Below are positions 33,438 through 44,063 of a stretch of 64,000 nucleotides of DNA, in pieces. Below the pieces are notes generated by a model, which saw nothing but the letters and a program-made list of their open reading frames with translations, had not been told where the DNA came from and did not search any database. Made by a program: the position numbers and the translations under genes. The stretch is from positions 7,006,001 to 7,070,000 of the forward strand of contig CAJFCV020000002.1 in the NCBI GenBank assembly GCA_904066235.2, in the 5' to 3' direction. Every line of letters starts with the position of its first letter. Position 1 is the stretch's first letter. The stretch comes from Bursaphelenchus xylophilus (Eukaryota > Nematoda > Chromadorea > Rhabditida > Aphelenchoididae).

Positions 33438-34991
33438 TCAAGTTTTATTCCGTTTCCGTTTTCTTGTCCGTGATTTATCAATAATCCTGTAGAAACCCGA
33501 CTGTTCTTCATTGTTTTTGGTGCCTTCCGCGTTCTCATTTGTCAATAAAATCATTTCTTTCTCAATTTTTTCTTTGAGATCATTCAGGGAAATCTCCAAA
33601 CTTCTATAAATATCAATCATAGATTCGCCAAACAAACTTTCTAACAGCTTAAAAAAACTTGCGATTCCTGAGAAGCACTATTCCCGGGGACTTTATGATC
33701 AACAATATCGCAAAGACATTTGACGTTTTCAGGGGTCAATTCTGAGATGATCAACTGGCCACAAGAATTGACTTTCACCGAGTCTAATGGAAAGCACTCA
33801 CACGAAACAGGGAATCTAAACAAACAGTTCCATATATTATTCTAAACCCTTTGACCTACTTGTCTGATGCCGAACAAAAACATTCGGCAGTCTCGTTATA
33901 GACCTTCAACAATAACTCCAGGTGTCTCAACGCATTTTCGGCCAATTCAGAAGCCAATGAGATCAGAAGCATGTTGAATTTAACCTAAAGTGTTTCATTT
34001 CTAAAACTTGAAGTCTTACCAAATGCCCCAACTGCACATAACCAAGATCAAAGTCCACATTCCTGGCAGCCAACCATCTCAAACGGTCTAGTAATGCTAT
34101 TCTGCGGCACAACAAGGCTCCCAGGTAAATAATAAATTCTTGGGTTGGTAAATATGCGCAACCAGCTTCATTTAAACCCTATACGAAGGAGTTCAGAGAA
34201 ATGTGCGGGAAAGTTTTTGTCGATTTCTTGGCGCTCAGTCAAGATATCCAAAAATGAAAAAAAAACTTTTTGCAGGAGAAAGAAGACTATGCGGTTTTTA
34301 AAATTCTACGCCAAAGCGGAAGGTCGGCAGAAACGTTTGTGGTAATCTTAAACGCTTTGTTATCATTTCTGATGGTGGCAAAGCAGATATTTGCTCATTT
34401 TTATGTTTAACGGCGAAGTTACGACGGACGCTTGCCATATCGGCGGAAGGCATAGACACGGTGCGCACAAACTTTATCGGTGCCCAGAGACAAACTGCAC
34501 CGTGCAATCGCACTACTTTCCGCGTCAGCGGAGATTTTTTTGGCAAAAAAAACCGTGAAAATTTGCGGAACATTTTTTCTGAACACCCTGTATAATGACG
34601 AAAATTTGAGAAACAACTTACCTTGAACAACCTTTCCAGTTGCTTTAAAAAACTTCCGTCCCTTAGGCGCTTCAGAAACGACAATAATTGCTTCGCTGAT
34701 CGATAAAAGTTGTGATGCCGATAAGCTCTGCCATACTTGTAAACAACAGCCTCGTATATCTTGATGATTTTGTCATTCTGAGGGAATTCAGCCACCTTGT
34801 TCTGCTTTAGAAGAGCTAAATTTCCTGAAAGCTTCATTCGACGAAGTTCCCATATTCGCTTCTTATCAGAATCTCGCTCTCTTTCCGATTGAAAGAACTT
34901 TTTAGGTAGGTCGAGGGCGCTTTTGTCCAGGAAATCTAGAAATGAATACCATGACAACAAAAAACTTACGGAAAAATGCTTGTCTATCCAT
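33438..34991 (-). CDS. NEPRO-like nucleolar protein (tentative)
   Basis: Six exons (34991-34970, 34935-34622, 34178-34020, 33984-33860, 33815-33692, 33647-33438) join in frame to 317 aa. The N-terminal half is basic and helical: IIKIYEAVVYKYGRAYRHH, then a second helical block with RRIALLDRLRWLAARNVDF, DLGYVQLGHLVKFNMLLISL and a Lys/Arg-rich C-terminus. This resembles the NEPRO (nucleolus and neural progenitor protein) N-terminal family, involved in ribosome biogenesis, but the call rests on pattern memory only. The third exon's acceptor (tatag) is separated from a mariner-like element by only a few bases. The short exon 1 opens MDRQAFF after an upstream cttttag-like site. Confidence 0.45.
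34184..34590. mobile_element. Mariner-like element in a NEPRO-like intron
   Basis: The right end reads gaacaccctg followed by TA; its reverse complement cagggtgttcagaaaaaatg matches the left end cgaaggagttcagagaaatg, which also follows TA. The element is 407 bp with decayed termini and no transposase. On the gene's strand the element is followed directly by the target TA and then tag, the intron's 3' splice site. Without it the intron would be about 35 bp. The termini resemble those of the element at 22443-22955. Confidence 0.65.
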
Positions 34992-35274
34992 TTAAAACCC
35001 AAAGACAAGAAAGTCGAAACTAGAAAAAGAAAATTATTTATCAATCGGCAAGATCAATCGGTCTCGTTATCAACGACGCCCTGGAATCGAATATAAAATA
35101 TATATTTAAAGTCCTGTATGAAAATAATTTAAACAAACACTATAAACTGTCGATAAAACTCGTAAAACGTATCTTATGGTTAAACATAATAACTTTATAA
35201 ACGTTTATACGTTTGCAAGAATTAAAATTATTATCTATCACAAAGAATAGAGTTGACACATTTCAAAGTATGTC

Positions 35275-35811
35275 CAGGGGTGGTCAGTGGGCCGGGCCGG
35301 CCCGTGACGGGCCGGCCCGGCCCGGCCCAAACGGGCCGGCCGGGCTCAAAAATGGAAAATTACAAACGGGCCGGGCCCGTCACGGGCCGGGCCGGGCCGC
35401 GGGCCTGGGGTTTTTTCCGGCCCGGCCCGTCTAAATTACAATGCCAAACCGTTGGCATTCATTGTTTTCGCGCCGGGAAAATTAATTGATGTTGTTATAG
35501 TCGCTGTTTCTCAAGTTCTAAAACGTTTACAAGTCTATAGCTCCATTATAGAGCCACAAAACTATCACATTGATCCTTTACTAGCTAGATCAACGCCTTT
35601 TTTGCCTCGGTTTAGATCCCGAGCCTGGGCGCAGTTCGCAGAGCCCTCTATAGACGGGCCTGCACGGGCCGGGCCGGGCCGGGCCAGGCCCGTCACGGGC
35701 CGGGCCGGGCCGGGCCTGGAAAAGACTAGACGGGCCGGGCCGGGCCGGTCAATTAGACGGGCCGGGCCGCGGGCCGAAAATCGGAAAAATAGGGTCTGCT
35801 GACCACCCCTG
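35275..35811. mobile_element. hAT-like MITE copy 1, inverted relative to copies 2 and 3
   Basis: The element is 537 bp, bounded by caggggtggtca and tgaccacccctg (12-bp perfect terminal inverted repeats) and flanked by the perfect 8-bp target duplication AGTATGTC (35267-35274 and 35812-35819). An 8-bp duplication with CAGGGGTGG-type ends is the hAT signature. Both subterminal regions consist of GGGCC/GGCCC arrays. The centre (about 35440-35660) is conserved unique sequence shared with the two other copies. No transposase is encoded. Confidence 0.92.
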
Positions 35812-35822
35812 AGTATGTCAAG

Positions 35823-36317
35823 CAGGGGTGGTCAGCAGACCCTATTTTTCCGATTTTCGGCCCGCGGCCCGGCCCGTCTAATCACCGGCCCGGCCCGGCC
35901 CGTCTAGTCTTTTTCCAGGCCCGGCCCGGCCCGGCCCGTGCAGGCCCGTCTATAGAGGGTTCTGCGAACTGCGCCCAGGCTCGGGATCTAAACTGAGGCA
36001 AAAAAGGCGTTGATCTAGCTAGTAAAGGATCAATGTGATAGTTTTGTGGTTCTATAATGGAACTATAGACTTGTAAACGTGTTAGAACTTGAGAAACAGC
36101 AACTATAACAACATCAATTAATTTTCCCGGCGCGAAAACAATGAATGCCAACGGTTTGGCATTGTATTTTAGACGGGCCGGGCCGGGCCGGAAAAACCCC
36201 AGGCCCGCGGCCCGGCCCGGCCCGGCCCGTGACGGGCCCGGCCCGTTTGTCAATTTCCATTTTTGAGGCCGGCCGGCCCGTTTGGGCCGGGCCGGCCCGG
36301 CCCGCCGACCACCCCTG
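35823..36317. mobile_element. hAT-like MITE copy 2
   Basis: The element is 495 bp with the same terminal repeats, flanked by the perfect 8-bp duplication ATGTCAAG (35815-35822 and 36318-36325). It runs opposite to copy 1, and only 11 bp separate the two. Its left target duplication overlaps the right target duplication of copy 1, so it landed at the edge of that insertion or the reverse. It is nearly identical to copy 3 apart from about 32 bp of GGGCC array. Confidence 0.92.
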
Positions 36318-36458
36318 ATGTCAAGTTGTAGCAGTCAACATGACCCGGGAAAAAAACTTGACCCACGGAAAAAATTTTCTTACACGTGTGAAAATCGTTG
36401 ATATCAGTCGGCATAAATCGCCAAGTTTCATAAGAAAAGATTGTTATTATAATCCCGG

Positions 36459-36749
36459 ATGGCTAAGGTCACTTTCAAGATCACTCTTACTAGTGATCCT
36501 AAGCTCCCATTTAAAGTGTAAGTCAATTCATTAACTTCTTATGTTTTTAGATTGAGTGTGCCAGAAAACACTCCTTTTACTGCCGTCCTTAAATACGCAG
36601 CAGAGGAATTCAGAGTGAATCCTGAGACCAGTGCCATAATCACTAACGATGGAGTCGGGGTAAATCCTTCCCAGACGGCGTCCAATATCTTCATGAAACA
36701 TGGAAGTGAACTACGATTAATACCGCGGGACAGAGTTGGTTCGTTTTAA
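36459..36749 (+). CDS. ufm-1: Ubiquitin-fold modifier 1
   Basis: Two exons (36459-36517, 36551-36749) give exactly 85 aa, the family length. The protein begins [20 protein letters not shown], contains [12 protein letters not shown] and [12 protein letters not shown], and ends RDRVGSF. The Gly of the VG pair is the conjugation site exposed after UFSP proteases remove the last two residues. UFM1 is attached to ER-bound ribosomal protein uL24 and other substrates through UBA5, UFC1 and UFL1. The intron is 33 bp. The gene is convergent with the rhomboid gene; the stop codons are 18 bp apart, so the 3' UTRs must overlap. Confidence 0.98.
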
Positions 36750-36767
36750 ATTTATTCAGTCAATAAA

Positions 36768-38269
36768 TTATTTTGAATACAAGCCTGGGGCAAAAATTAT
36801 TATGGTACAAACAGAAATCAGAAGGACATAGGCGACCAGGCAGACCCACCAAGCGTAGACTTCCCACTTCCTGAGCTTTAAATTTCTTAAAAGGACAATC
36901 CCGAGTAGAAGTCCACCAATGAAACCCCCAATATGAGATACATAAGACACCTAAAATACTTAATTACTCCAAATATTCGTATTTATTAACAAAAATGCAA
37001 AAGCTTCCGTGTTCTGGCCGCTCTAATTTTTTGATGTTTTCGCAGGTTGGGAACAAACCAAAAAGGGGTGACGTCTAAAAATATCAAAAAGAGCATTTAA
37101 GGTACCCTTGGTGGTCTACCTCTCATCGTCATTAAGGTCTACTTCACGTAAAACCGCCGTCAACATCAATAAAAAAATTCACTTCAAAGCTGGGCCCAGC
37201 TCGGAAAAATTCTTTTTTGAGAGTGGGCCAGAACGCGGAAGTTTTACCACAAAGCTATTAGTTCTTGTTTGAAATAACTTACACGACTCACTGCAGCCAC
37301 AAAATATCTTTGATATAACGCGCTTCCAAAATCGACAGTCACCAAAACCATGATTATGATCGCTCTAATCCAATTGAATTCCATCTCATCCCAATTGATG
37401 ATAACATTGGATAAATGGGCTGATAATAAAGCATAAACACCACCAGATGCTCCTCCCAGATAGACAGTAGGATCGATGGCCGTTACGAGTAGAGACCCCG
37501 TAATTACTCCGAGTAGATAAACCCCAGCTATCCTCCAGAGTTTGTGGACAAGTTCGAGAGGAATCCCCAGTAATATCTGGACCGCAACGTTACTAAGGAT
37601 GTGCGTATATCTGAACGAAGATTTTGCGGGTACATTCGTTCTTACCCAATATGAATGAACATGTAGGTCAAGAACCTCCAGACCTGTTCCTTGTGATTTG
37701 GATCTAGGATTAATGGAGATGATACAGGGACAGGGCCAACTGTCGATATTCCAACTTTAGAATCCAAAGCATAGTAAAGATAGACGGCTATTTGGGTAAT
37801 CGAGATCAGCAGCATGAAGAGGGGAGGAGGAAAACAGTTATATTGCGAAAGGTATCTGACAACACTTGATTGTTGTGATTTGGCGAGGACAGAACGAGCA
37901 GCATAAATGGTGAGCCTCTTGATGTACAGACTTTTGGCTTTGGCCATCTATAAATTGTTCGACTGAAATCCGAAACATACCATCGCTGAGAACTCGCTGA
38001 AGTCGACGTAATTGTCCATGTTAGTATCGACATCTCTTAACAGGATCTCAGCCTCGTGTTTCTGGAGTCCTAACAGAGATGAGTTCTCCATAACTGCAAC
38101 TCGTAGGACACCCACAGGGATGAGGCCATCATTATCGTGGTCTAACTAAATGGTGTCGTCAGTTATGGGTTACAGTGCAGAATTAATAACAGAAAGCTAG
38201 GCTTACTCTGCAGAAGATGGAATACCAATCCTGAGGGTCATAACTCAGAGGATTTATAAACTCTGACAT
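36768..38269 (-). CDS. Rhomboid intramembrane serine protease with EF-hands (RHBDL type)
   Basis: Five exons (38269-38207, 38145-37981, 37947-37646, 37610-37283, 36950-36768) give 346 aa. Two EF-hand-like loops open the protein (DHDNDGLIPVGVL and DVDTNMDNYVDF), as in RHBDL1/3-type rhomboids. A basic juxtamembrane stretch follows, then seven hydrophobic segments. The catalytic serine motif is GGASGGVYALLSAH, the catalytic histidine lies in SHIGGFIGG, and the early WRFLTYMFIH...H is present. The enzyme would cleave membrane-anchored substrates within the bilayer. The last intron (332 bp) contains an inverted-repeat insertion between the Ser and His exons. Confidence 0.93.
36997..37247. repeat. 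Inverted-repeat insertion in a rhomboid intron
   Basis: The left arm (36997-37035, with cttccgtgttctggccgctc) and the right arm (37209-37247) are inverted copies at roughly 75-80% identity by eye over about 38 bp. They enclose about 170 bp without coding capacity, in an intron eight times the local typical length. This is a candidate MITE family different from the CAGGGTG group. Confidence 0.55.
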
Positions 38270-38410
38270 TCAGATAAATTTGAAAGACCCTTAAATTACA
38301 ATAATGGCGTCGAAATGAAAAAAGGAACTTCTCGCTTTCTTTTTTTTATCTATCTTCGCCCGATCTACGTTACCACGGCGACTTTCTACGTTTGCATTTC
38401 GCGAAAAAAC

Positions 38411-38497
38411 ATGAATCAGCAGCGAGAAAGTGGAGAATTAACCTTCATTGACCTTGGTATCCTTCTTGGGGTTTATATTTCCATTGTCTCATTATAA
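38411..38497 (+). CDS. Possible 28-aa membrane microprotein
   Basis: The frame MNQQRESGELTFIDLG continues into a hydrophobic tail (ILLGVYISIVSL) and stops at 38497. A canonical AATAAA follows within 20 bp. It is open upstream in frame to 38315. It sits between the rhomboid start and the 3' end of the next minus-strand gene. It could be a real tail-anchored microprotein or an upstream artefact; no homolog is recognised. Confidence 0.25.
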   Translation: MNQQRESGELTFIDLGILLGVYISIVSL

Positions 38498-38516
38498 AAA
38501 CAATACGCCAAATAAA

Positions 38517-39356
38517 TTAAGGAAACAATTTAGCTCTCTTTGGACGTTTTGGAGGAGTCCTGCCAGGGTTTTTTCGTTTCTTCGCCGCATCCATTCGTAA
38601 GTTTTTGAGTAACATTGGAGTTCGAGCCGGGACAAACGCCGGGGTCGATGTCAGGGGAAGACTCGACGACGTCACTACGCTCATCTCATCTTCCTCTACC
38701 TCTCTTATGATTGGAGAACAGTCGACCAGAGGGAGAGACCTCACTCGATCGAACGAAGAACTCGCTTTGGGAGTATCTACAATTGTTGAATCTAGAACAA
38801 TAGTATTTGGCCATCGCTTTAATGCAGTAGACGTTGTTGGCCCTGACACATCGCTCTAAAACTATGAATTGGGAAAAAAAACGTTATACTTACTCGTAAA
38901 TCTTCATTCTCCTTCTCTACATCCGATAAACCATGAAACGATTCATTTTCTTCAACTAAAAATCATACATTAAAACGTTAAACAAAAAAATGACCTACCA
39001 ACAGGTTGATTGGCTGAACATGTTGGACGAAGAGCAGCTTCATCCGTTTTACGAGATTTTTGGCGGCGGCGTTCATAATATTGTAGCGTACGAGCCTCAT
39101 ACTCTGCCCATGCATCCACACAAAGAACTAGATTCCTTCTCAAGAAAGGAAATATGTATTCTTTCTTGCCCGACCTTGTCTTTCTTGTCTTCTTTGCCTT
39201 TACCTGACTTTCAAAGATCTTAGAGGCATTAAGGGCTTTCAAAGTGCGGACAGCACTTTCTAGAGAAATTGCACATGGTCGATGAACCTTCCATGGCCGA
39301 GGCTTCCAGTAAATACTTTTGAGAATTGCATAGTCTCGCTTTTCCGAATCCTCCAT
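38517..39356 (-). CDS. Orphan basic, probably nuclear protein
   Basis: Three exons (39356-38999, 38955-38894, 38855-38517) give 252 aa. The N-terminal 110 residues are basic with aromatic patches (SIYWKPRPWKVHRP, VKAKKTRKTRSGKKEY). The middle is acidic (NESFHGLSDVEKENEDL). The C-terminal third is Ser/Thr/Pro-rich and ends in a strong Lys/Arg/Pro cluster (KKRKNPGRTPPKRPKRAK), a likely nuclear localisation signal. No domain is recognised. It could be a chromosome- or chromatin-associated protein, but that is inference from composition. The rhomboid gene follows 247 bp downstream on the same strand. Confidence 0.6.
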
Positions 39357-39375
39357 AAGAAAAGATAAAGATTAT

Positions 39376-39409
39376 AAAAAGTTGGTCAAAATATTTTGAC
39401 CAACTTTTT
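39376..39409. repeat. Perfect 34-bp palindrome upstream of the orphan nuclear gene
   Basis: The core gttggtcaaaat followed by its exact reverse complement is flanked by five A and five T, with no spacer. It lies 20 bp upstream of the orphan gene's ATG, in the interval shared with the sulfide:quinone oxidoreductase promoter. It could form a cruciform or be a dimer binding site. Confidence 0.8.
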
Positions 39410-39852
39410 TTACGAAAAATATTTCTTTTTGCAAAATGTTTGCGCGCTCTTTTTGGCATTGTGTGGCTGTAGCAAAAATAAAATTCAAATTAGTATTCAA
39501 AGACCAGAAAAATTTGTTACCTTCGTCAACCTGATGAATTAATTATTTTATTCTCCTAAAAATTCTCTTCAGGAAGTTGTGCGTACGGATGGGAATGTAT
39601 AAATATGGCATCATATGAAATCAACTTCGGTTGAACTGTAGTTTTTTATGTGATACAACTACAGTTTTCTGATGGTTTTTATAAACCCGACTAACAAGAC
39701 AAACTAGTAGTTTTTTTTAATGACCAACACTTAGAGATCATTTCGAAGGGAAATTTTTCAAAGAGGTGCGCGCTAAGCTAGAGATCGACTGAGCAGCTCG
39801 AGGGAGGAAGTATTTTTGTTTGAGACCTTGGCCACCACTCTGTGGAGCAATT

Positions 39853-41863
39853 ATGTACGCTTCCAGAGTTTTCTGTAAAGGTAACCATTAATTTTAATAA
39901 TAATTTGTTGCAGAGTCATATCGTCTTGTCGTTGTTGGTGCTGGGACCGGTGGAACTGCAATTGCTGCTCAGTTTTCTAATTCATTGCCCAAGGGCCAAA
40001 TTGCAATTATTGATAGCTCACCGGTAATTGATAATTCAAAACATACACAGACTTAGGTCCATTATTATCAACCAGGCTTCACTTTGCTTGGTGGGGGCTT
40101 GGCGCCTCCGGCTACTCTCCGAAAAGAGCGTCAAAGTACCTTAGCCAAGAATGTGAAATGGATCAAGGACGATGTCAGGGAGTTCAACGCTAAAGACAAC
40201 TCGATAACATTAGGGTTGGTCTCTTAATTTCGCCAACCCTTTCTAGTTACTGGGCAACTTCTTTATCAATTGTCATTATTTTCACGTAAAGAAATTAATA
40301 ATGTCATTCTAGGAACGGAACTGACGTTGGTTATGATTACTTGGTGATAGCCACAGGTCTGGATACAAGATACGATCTAATAGAAGGATGTGAGAACGCC
40401 TTGGAGGATGAAACATCTGGAGTTTGCAGTATATACAGATTTGATCTGGCTCAGAAAACTTACTTACAATTGCAAAAGTTTACTGGAGGCACAGCTGTTT
40501 TTACATTTCCAAATACACCAATCAAGTGCCCTGGGGCACCACAAAAAATATGTTACATGGCTGACGAAATATTCAAAAAGGTGACTAAAGACAATATATA
40601 CCCAGTACCCGCATATTTGCAGAATCAAGTTCGAGATAAGACCAAGATCATCTTCAACAACACTTTGGGAGTCATCTTCGAGGTCAAGAAATACGAAGAG
40701 GCCTTGTTGAAGGTGTTGAAGGAAAAGGATATTTTCTTTAATTCCAGAAAAAACCTGATTAAAGTGGACGCTCAGAATAAAATAGCCACATTCCAGATTG
40801 TTGATGAACAAAGAAAACCCACGGAAAAGTTTGAGGAAGTAAAAGTAGGTTTAATAGAACATAAATACGGGCAAGATATCAATCACAAGGTTGTCAATTC
40901 GTATGTTTCCAGTATGATCTGCTCCATGTGGGACCTCCTTGCACTCCAGTTAAGGCTCTACGTGATGCTGCCGCCTCAGGGAATCCCTTGACTGACGCTG
41001 TTGGTTGGGTTAAGGTCAACGAGAAGTCCCTGCAGTCTACTGAATTCAAAAATGTATTTGCCTTTGGCGACTGTGCTGGTACAACCAACAAGAAGACTGC
41101 TGCTGCTGTCGGTATGCACTAACAAATGACTAAAAGACCATTTCTGAGTCAGTGCATTAAGTGCACATAAAAAAGTGATTTCGAGTTTTTCATAAAAATG
41201 CCCGTCGTCAGATCCGAATTAAAAACGAACAGTTTTACTGTTTTAAAAGTAATCTTCTCTAGCTGTCGTATTTAATTTTTGACGGCTACTGAATTTTTTG
41301 ACGCTTGCGATGCTGATGAAAGCATTATTTTTTTGCTTTTACTACTGTAACATGACGTAATACCGTATTGTCCGCTAAGAACGGCCGTGAAGATCAACTT
41401 TGGCTAGCTAGTTAAACAATTTTGCAATATTTTTATAAGCATTGGCCCGATCTGCACCAAATAAAATCTGCCCTAAACAGAAGGTTGCGATTTACACGGT
41501 TGATGCACAGACTTAGAAATCGTCCTTTAACTGGGCCTATTGATCACCTCCTTGCTTTTAGCCCATCAACTTCGAACTGTAAATCAAAATCTGCAAGCTG
41601 TGATGAAGAAGGGTGAGATCAAGGAAGAATACGATGGTTATGCTTCTTGTCCTTTGGTCATCGACTCCAAGCATGTTATTCTATCCGAATTCAATCATCA
41701 AGGACCGATCGAAACCTTGCCCATTAACCAGGCTATCCCGTCTTACACCAATTACTGGATTACTCGTTACTTTCTTCCCTGGTTGTATTGGTCTCTTCAT
41801 TTGAAGGGTCAATGGATGGGACCAAGAAAGATTCGGAAGATTTTGAGATTGGGAAGGGATTAG
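39853..41863 (+). CDS. SQOR: Mitochondrial sulfide:quinone oxidoreductase
   Basis: Six exons (39853-39880, 39914-40023, 40057-40214, 40313-40844, 40913-41111, 41562-41863) give 442 aa, close to human SQOR (450). The N-terminus carries the FAD Rossmann motif VVVGAGTGGTAIA. HYYQPGFTLLGGGL and LVIATGLDTRYDLI follow. The first redox Cys lies in IKCPGAPQKI (about residue 171), the second in YASCPLV (about 372), and the second FAD motif reads FAFGDCAGTTNKKTAAAV. The enzyme oxidises hydrogen sulfide and passes electrons to ubiquinone at the inner mitochondrial membrane. The short exon 1 (MYASRVFCK) may be part of a targeting peptide. Intron 5 (450 bp) is long and unexplained. Confidence 0.96.
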
Positions 41864-42021
41864 AGCAAGATCGCTGTTCTGTATGATCAGCTTCCACTTC
41901 TTTGAAACCGTAATTGAAACGTGATTACAATTCATTTATTTTAGGCTTTTTGTACAACAGTATAAGTTATGTAAATATAATACATTTTATTAGGCTCTTT
42001 CGGACTTGATTTTATCCTGAT

Positions 42022-44063
42022 TTAGTCGGTCCGTTCAGGACATCTGGCCATGCATTCTTGGTTACATTGTTTGTAACATTGGAGAACGCCAGAGTCTTGT
42101 TTTAGACATTCTCGTTTACAAACTCTAGTGCATTCGGGGACACAATTAGTCATAGGGCTCTGAAATGAGCACATTCTATATTTTTGATTACGAATTAGAT
42201 ATTTGATAGGGGATTAAATAGGGAAACCTTACATGAGGCGCATCATTCTGAGGGTCCAAAATAAACTTCATATCGTCCGGATCTACTGCTTTGGGATTGG
42301 TAAACATAATCTGGTTGCTTTTTACTTGTCGATTAATCCCTTGTTTTGAAAATCTCCGTTGGAAAAACGATCTGGCTTCCGTGGCTGTTACCGTAATCCC
42401 ATCCATACCTCTTTCAATGCATTGCACCGTGCATTGAGGCTGACAGCCTGGGGCGCATCCTTTAGTCGGCGTTGGAAATTGTATATTTAAGGCCAATGTG
42501 GGGCCAAATTGAGGGTCAGTATAAAGCTGCTGGTATATTTTGGGCTCAATTCTGGAGCGGTTATTCGGTTGGTAATAGGTCGGAGCAAGCATAGGTCGCC
42601 GGATAGGATGTGATAGGAGTGGTTGATGTGGAGGAAACGAAAAGGTCTTTTGATAAGCTTGAATCGGGTATCTTGAATCCTGATTTCCTTGGGGACGAAA
42701 CTGTCGATAATAACCTTGACGGTTGGGATCATATTCCTCGTGATTTTGAGGTCTTGGAGGCACATTTTGAACTACGGTGGATTCCTGTGGTCTGAAGTGC
42801 ACTTGGTGAAACAATGGCGCGATCGGGCTGGGTTCGGGTTCATCCATTAATGGGGCCAACAGGTTCTCCAGCCTTGGTTCGAGAGTCCTTCCAGTCGCCG
42901 TTAGCTCTGTTGGGGACGCTCTGCTGGCCGTTGTGACTGTAGTTGTCATTACCTGATCTCGTTTCTCGTTTCTGTTGATCTTTTCGTCACTTGAAGGATC
43001 GCCATTCTTCCTCCATCTAGGTGGATTCAAAGGAATCGGTTCAGAGAATTGCTCCATAAATCTAGACAAACATCCAGCATCACAAATAGGCATACAACTT
43101 GGAGCACAGACTGGTGAAGTAGAGGACGCTGGGCTCCGCATCGGTTCGTTCTTCATGATATTATTGTAAGAAGACAGTTGGCAATTAGCTTGGCACATTC
43201 CAACGCAAGCATCTTGACAGGCCACTCCATTCGGGGCACTCTCCTGAGGTCGAACGCATGCCTTCCGGCAAGACGGAACACATTTTGTGGAGCAATCAGA
43301 ATAGAGAATGGGCTGATCAACGGTGTGATGTTTGAGGCAAGCACTCTCACAAGAAGATGAACACGTTTGGGAACATTGGAGCTGACCTGCTGGACAGTTC
43401 CGGACACATTGTTCGGTACAATGAGGGACATTGGGCTGATCAGGAGCACAATGACAAGTGGGAGGGGTAGAAAGTAGAATTGGCTGAGGCAGGGGCATGG
43501 GCGGGACTGTATATTGGGGAACTTGAACTCCTGGAGGGACGGAATAGACTACAGAAGAACTGAAACCAGGAGAGGGAGGCTGCAGTTGTTGGCAAGCATG
43601 GGAACAAGTGGATTGACAAGTGTTCTGACAACCATCGAGGGATTGTTGCTGAGCCAAACAAGCTTGCACGCATTGTTGTTGACAAACTGGAGAGCAAATC
43701 GTCGATGCGGAGGGGGCACAGCTACATTGTGGGGCTAACTGAGCTTTTTCGCAACTGTAAATTTTTAGAATAAAAAATTATTTGACTGATCTTTGGTGAC
43801 GTCACGCCATGGAACATCGGCTTTGGCCAATGTAAAAAGCGACCTACCGACATAACAATTCCGTGGTATTTGATGACTGATGACACTTGCAATTGACCGG
43901 GGTGTACTGTGAGACACAAGCACACGATCTTTTGTGCCTCTCTAACTCAGGTTCGGTAAAATTTATATTCTAAATGTAATAATTAATGCATCTTGTACAT
44001 AATTGTGCTTACATGGCAATTAACAATGGGGAAAAGGAAAACAAAAATTAGAAGGGAAAACAT
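42022..44063 (-). CDS. Secreted cysteine-rich protein with repeated Cys modules
   Basis: Four exons (44063-44013, 43969-43848, 43754-42233, 42159-42022) give 610 aa. Exon 1 is a pure signal peptide (MFSLLIFVFLFPIVNCH). A KR motif lies shortly after it. Cys-rich modules of the form CxxxC...C with spacings such as CSQTCSSSCESAC and CVPSCRKAC fill the N-terminal third. A Pro/Gln-rich, low-Cys middle of about 260 aa follows. Two more Cys modules close the protein (GCAPGCQPQCTVQC and CVPECTRVC...CNQECMARC). Nematode genomes hold families annotated only as cysteine-rich repeat proteins; I do not recognise a specific one. Extracellular matrix or cuticle is a plausible site, supported by the ZP-domain neighbour upstream on the same strand. 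Confidence 0.8.

Larger units (their letters stand above)
28205..34991 (-). other. Probable two-gene operon: NEPRO-like, then sptl-1
   Basis: The NEPRO-like stop codon (33438) and the sptl-1 ATG (33350) are 87 bp apart on the same strand. A strong acceptor (ttattttag) stands one base before the sptl-1 ATG. This spacing and site are what nematode operons with SL2-type trans-splicing show. It is inference without transcript evidence. Confidence 0.55.
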
